A DNA stretch of 64,000 nt from Silanimonas sp044377035 (lineage in GTDB: Bacteria; Pseudomonadota; Gammaproteobacteria; Xanthomonadales; Xanthomonadaceae): contig NZ_JBILJW010000018.1 of the NCBI RefSeq assembly GCF_044377035.1, positions 1 to 64,000 of the forward strand, read 5' to 3'. Below, one piece after another: positions 61,436-64,000 of this stretch (within the stretch, counting starts at the first letter, position 1; every line of letters begins with the position of its first letter). The notes below the pieces were generated by a model that did no database searches, was not told the DNA's origin, and saw only the letters and a program-made list of their open reading frames with translations. Both the position numbers and the translations under genes were made by a program.

Positions 61436-63841
61436 ATGCACCCGCTGATCCCACCCACCACCGTCACGCCGATCGGCCTGCGCGAAGCCGTCATCGCGCC
61501 ACTGCTCCGCGCCGTGCTGCGACTCGCCGTGAAGCCGTGCTTCTCGCCGCAGGTGCAGATCGCCGCGCAGCGCGCACGGCTGCGGCGCTTCGTGCCGCTG
61601 AACCGACTGCCCCGCGGCGTGCGCGTCGAAGCCGCGATGCAAGGCGGCGTGCCGGGCGAGTGGCTGCACCCGCCGCAGCCTCCCGTGAAGGCCGGTCGCG
61701 TGATGTACCTGCACGGCGGCGCCTTCTGCGTCGGCTCGCCGGCCACGCACCGCGCGCTGACCGCGAAGCTCGCCCGCGATCTCGGCCTGCCGGTGTTCTC
61801 GGCGGACTACCGGCTGGCGCCGGAGCACCCCTTCCCCGCCGCCCTCGACGACGCGCTCGCCGCGTATCGCGCGCTGGCTGCCGACGGGCCGGTGGTCGTC
61901 GCGGGGGATTCCGCCGGTGGCACGTTGGTGCTGCTGCTCGCGCAAGCCCTGCGCGATCGCGGCGAAACCCCGCCGGCCTGCCTGCTGCTGCTCTCGCCAC
62001 TGGCCGACCTCACGCTGTCGGGCCTACCCGACACCATCCCCGGCGAAGCGCTCCTCTCCAAGCCATGGGTGTCGGCCTGCATCGACCATTTCCGCGCCGC
62101 GCTGCCGGCCGATGATCCGCGCGTTTCGCCCCTGCACGGCACGCTCGCGGGCCTGCCGCCCACCCTCGTGCAATGGGGCAGCGACGAGATTTTCGCCCCC
62201 GGCTGCGCGCGCCTCGTCGAGGCGCTGCGCGAAGCCGGTGTCACCGCGACGGCCGACATCGTGGCGCACCGCTGGCACGTGTTCGCCCTGCATGCGGGCA
62301 CGCTGCCCAGCGCCGACGCCGCGCTCGGCCGCGCCGCGCGCTTCGCCCTGCCGCACCTCGAAGCGGCCACGCCGCCGCGCACCACGCGACACGAGGTCGT
62401 CGTGCTGGGGGCGGGCATGTCGGGGCTGTGCATGCTGCGCACGCTGAAGCAGGCCGGCATCCACGACGTGGTCGCGCTGGAGAAGCAGCCTGGCCTCGGT
62501 GGCACCTGGTCGGACAACCGCTACCCGGGCGCGCAGGTCGACGTCCCCGCACCGGCCTATGCGTTCTCCTTCGCGCCGAACCGGCATTGGCCGCAGCGCT
62601 TCGCCGACGCGGCGGACATCCACGCCTACCAAGAGGCCCTCGCGGCGCGCGAAGGGCTGCTGGGCCACCTGCGCCTCGGCACCGCGCTGGTCTCCGCCAC
62701 CTGGGACGAGTCGGCCGCACTGTGGCGCTTCCGCACGGCGAAAGGCGACACGCTGGAATCGCGCTTCTTCGTCTGCAGCACCGGGCCGCTGAGCCAGCCG
62801 CGATGGCCGGCGATCCCTGGCCTCGACGAATTCGCGGGGCTGAAGGTGCACACCGCACGCTGGCCCGCCGACGACACGGCCCTCGATGGGAAACGCATCG
62901 GCGTCATCGGCACCGGCTCCACCGCCGTGCAGGTCATCCCGAAGCTCGCGTCCCGCGCCTCGCAGCTGAGCGTGTTCCAACGAACGCCGAACTGGGTGCT
63001 GCCGCGCCTGGAGCGCCGCTATCGCTGGTTCGATCGCTGGCTGGTGCGGGTGCCGGGCTATGCGCCGGCCGTGCGGCTGGCGTGGGCGAGCTTCCTCGAA
63101 TGGACCCGCCGCGGCTTCGACGAGGGCACGTTCGCGCGGCGCTTCATGCTGGGCCTCGCGCGCTGGCACCGCGGACGGCAACTACGCGACGCGCCGGATC
63201 GCGCCGCCCTCGAATCGGCCCTCGCCCCGCCCTACCCGCTGGGCTGCAAACGGATCATCTACGCGAACGACTACTACCCCACGCTCGCGCAGCCGCACGT
63301 CGCGCTGGTCACCGACGGCATCGCGCGCATCACCGCCGATGGGATCGTCACCACCGACGGCCGCGAACACCGGCTCGACGCGCTGGTCTGCGCCACCGGT
63401 TTCGAGACGGTGAACCTGCTCGAATCGATCACGATCACCGGCTGCGCGGGCCGGACGCTCGCCGAGGCCTGGCGCGATGGCCCCGTGGCCCTGCACGGCA
63501 TCGGCGTGGCGGGGTTCCCGAACCTGTTCCTGATGCTGGGGCCGAACACCGCCACGGGCCACACCAGCACCCTGTTCTACATCGAAGCCGCCGCGCGCCA
63601 CGCGCTCGCCGTGATGCAGCGCGTCCGCGAACGCGGGGGCCGCTGGGCCGCGGTGAAACCCGAGGCCATGGCTGCCCACGATGCCGCCCTGCAAGCGCGG
63701 CTGCGCGGCTCGATCTGGACGCAGTGCCGCAGCTGGTACCGCATGGAGGACGGCCGCGTCATCGCGATCTTCCCCGGCTTCACACCGGAATACGTGCGCA
63801 AGGCCGGCACCCTTGAGCCCGCCGATTACCACTGGGGCTGA
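61436..63841 (+). CDS. Esterase-Baeyer-Villiger monooxygenase fusion protein
   Basis: 801 residues, two complete enzymes in one chain. Residues 1-312 are an HSL-type alpha/beta hydrolase: HGGAF oxyanion motif (93-97), GDSAGG with Ser159, Asp250 (WGSDEIF) and His281 (HRWHVF) as the triad. Residues 318-801 are a flavin monooxygenase: FAD loop GAGMSG (325-330), GGTW (355-358), the Baeyer-Villiger fingerprint FAGLKVHTARWP (466-477) and NADPH loop GTGSTA (492-497). The second half should insert oxygen into a ketone, and the first could hydrolyse the ester formed. Substrate unknown. Confidence 0.9.
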   Translation: MHPLIPPTTVTPIGLREAVIAPLLRAVLRLAVKPCFSPQVQIAAQRARLRRFVPLNRLPRGVRVEAAMQGGVPGEWLHPPQPPVKAGRVMYLHGGAFCVGSPATHRALTAKLARDLGLPVFSADYRLAPEHPFPAALDDALAAYRALAADGPVVVAGDSAGGTLVLLLAQALRDRGETPPACLLLLSPLADLTLSGLPDTIPGEALLSKPWVSACIDHFRAALPADDPRVSPLHGTLAGLPPTLVQWGSDEIFAPGCARLVEALREAGVTATADIVAHRWHVFALHAGTLPSADAALGRAARFALPHLEAATPPRTTRHEVVVLGAGMSGLCMLRTLKQAGIHDVVALEKQPGLGGTWSDNRYPGAQVDVPAPAYAFSFAPNRHWPQRFADAADIHAYQEALAAREGLLGHLRLGTALVSATWDESAALWRFRTAKGDTLESRFFVCSTGPLSQPRWPAIPGLDEFAGLKVHTARWPADDTALDGKRIGVIGTGSTAVQVIPKLASRASQLSVFQRTPNWVLPRLERRYRWFDRWLVRVPGYAPAVRLAWASFLEWTRRGFDEGTFARRFMLGLARWHRGRQLRDAPDRAALESALAPPYPLGCKRIIYANDYYPTLAQPHVALVTDGIARITADGIVTTDGREHRLDALVCATGFETVNLLESITITGCAGRTLAEAWRDGPVALHGIGVAGFPNLFLMLGPNTATGHTSTLFYIEAAARHALAVMQRVRERGGRWAAVKPEAMAAHDAALQARLRGSIWTQCRSWYRMEDGRVIAIFPGFTPEYVRKAGTLEPADYHWG

Positions 63842-63932
63842 ACGGTTCGCCCACAACGCGACTTCCGGCCTATCCCGCCCCCGCCCCGACTGCGCGAGCA
63901 TGCGTCCGTCCCCCGGAAACCGGATTCCACCC

Positions 63933-64000
63933 ATGGCCATGCGCCTCCGCCCGCTCGCCCTCGTCCTCGCCATCGCGCTGACTGCGTCCCTCGCCGCCAA
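63933..64000 (+). CDS. Start of an exported protein, cut by the window end
   Basis: ATG 63933 (or 63939) opens MAMRLRPLALVLAIALTASLAA, a signal peptide, and continues past the window edge. It may be transcribed after the fusion gene (gap 91 nt). Nothing more can be said. Confidence 0.6.
   Translation, partial: MAMRLRPLALVLAIALTASLAA

Overview
The window is a high-GC bacterial chromosome segment, dense with genes and without rRNA, CRISPR or recognisable transposons. The gene set points to the Lysobacteraceae/Xanthomonadaceae (Gammaproteobacteria; Lysobacter, Luteimonas or Arenimonas-like). It has wzm-wzt ending against metB-cbs (metB is the known right border of the xanthomonad LPS locus), a birA-coaX-SPOR cluster, pilU, ctlX, a long TrpS and an AbgT transporter. 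The species cannot be named from the sequence alone.

Layout. 1-3949 (minus) is the edge of an O-antigen locus of visibly lower GC: a truncated Kdo-transferase-like protein with a 105-bp tandem-repeat tail, then wzt and wzm. 3993-6901 holds the metB-cbs transsulfuration pair and a DUF465 gene. 7229-9785 holds an OmpA-like protein, a lipoprotein and pilU. 9786-13905 is a complete tyrosine catabolic operon (hppD-hmgA-fumarylacetoacetase-maiA) with a divergent MarR regulator and a readable promoter/operator. 14574-18763 carries a POT peptide transporter, an AbgT transporter and tryptophan 2,3-dioxygenase. 18937-22563 is a large secreted nuclease behind a possible Pho box. 22714-26266 encodes E1alpha, E1beta and E2 of a branched-chain-type 2-oxoacid dehydrogenase. 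26288-28103 groups an HPF-like factor, a DUF2892 protein and a Crp/Fnr regulator with matching sites.

28129-36363 holds trpS, an entericidin-like peptide, arginase, a tRNA-Thr, and a tightly coupled run (DAK2-DegV fusion, plsY, birA, coaX, SPOR). The run reads as fatty-acid activation feeding phospholipid synthesis, joined to cofactor genes. 36528-43125 holds mtfA, a PhoPQ-type two-component system with a PepSY-like partner, ctlX, dusA and a cobalamin-binding-like protein. 43139-53425 holds an MFS sugar transporter, small envelope proteins, a TonB-like protein, lexA, pdxH, a zinc metallopeptidase, a large acyl-CoA dehydrogenase and an epimerase-like protein. 53481-61400 contains aroK-aroB, a DUF2059 protein, an FAD oxidase, a non-coding repeat element, a Nudix enzyme, a BNR-like protein with metal-binding signatures, a HAD hydrolase and DUF1993. 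61436-63841 is a single-chain esterase plus Baeyer-Villiger monooxygenase, and the window ends inside a new exported protein.

Most promising leads: (1) the expandable coiled-coil repeat on the Kdo-transferase-like protein, a candidate molecular ruler for O-antigen length; (2) the natural esterase-BVMO fusion; (3) the one-chain FakA-FakB fatty acid kinase translationally coupled to plsY. Several regulatory sites can be read directly, at hppD, the nuclease, DUF2892 and lexA.
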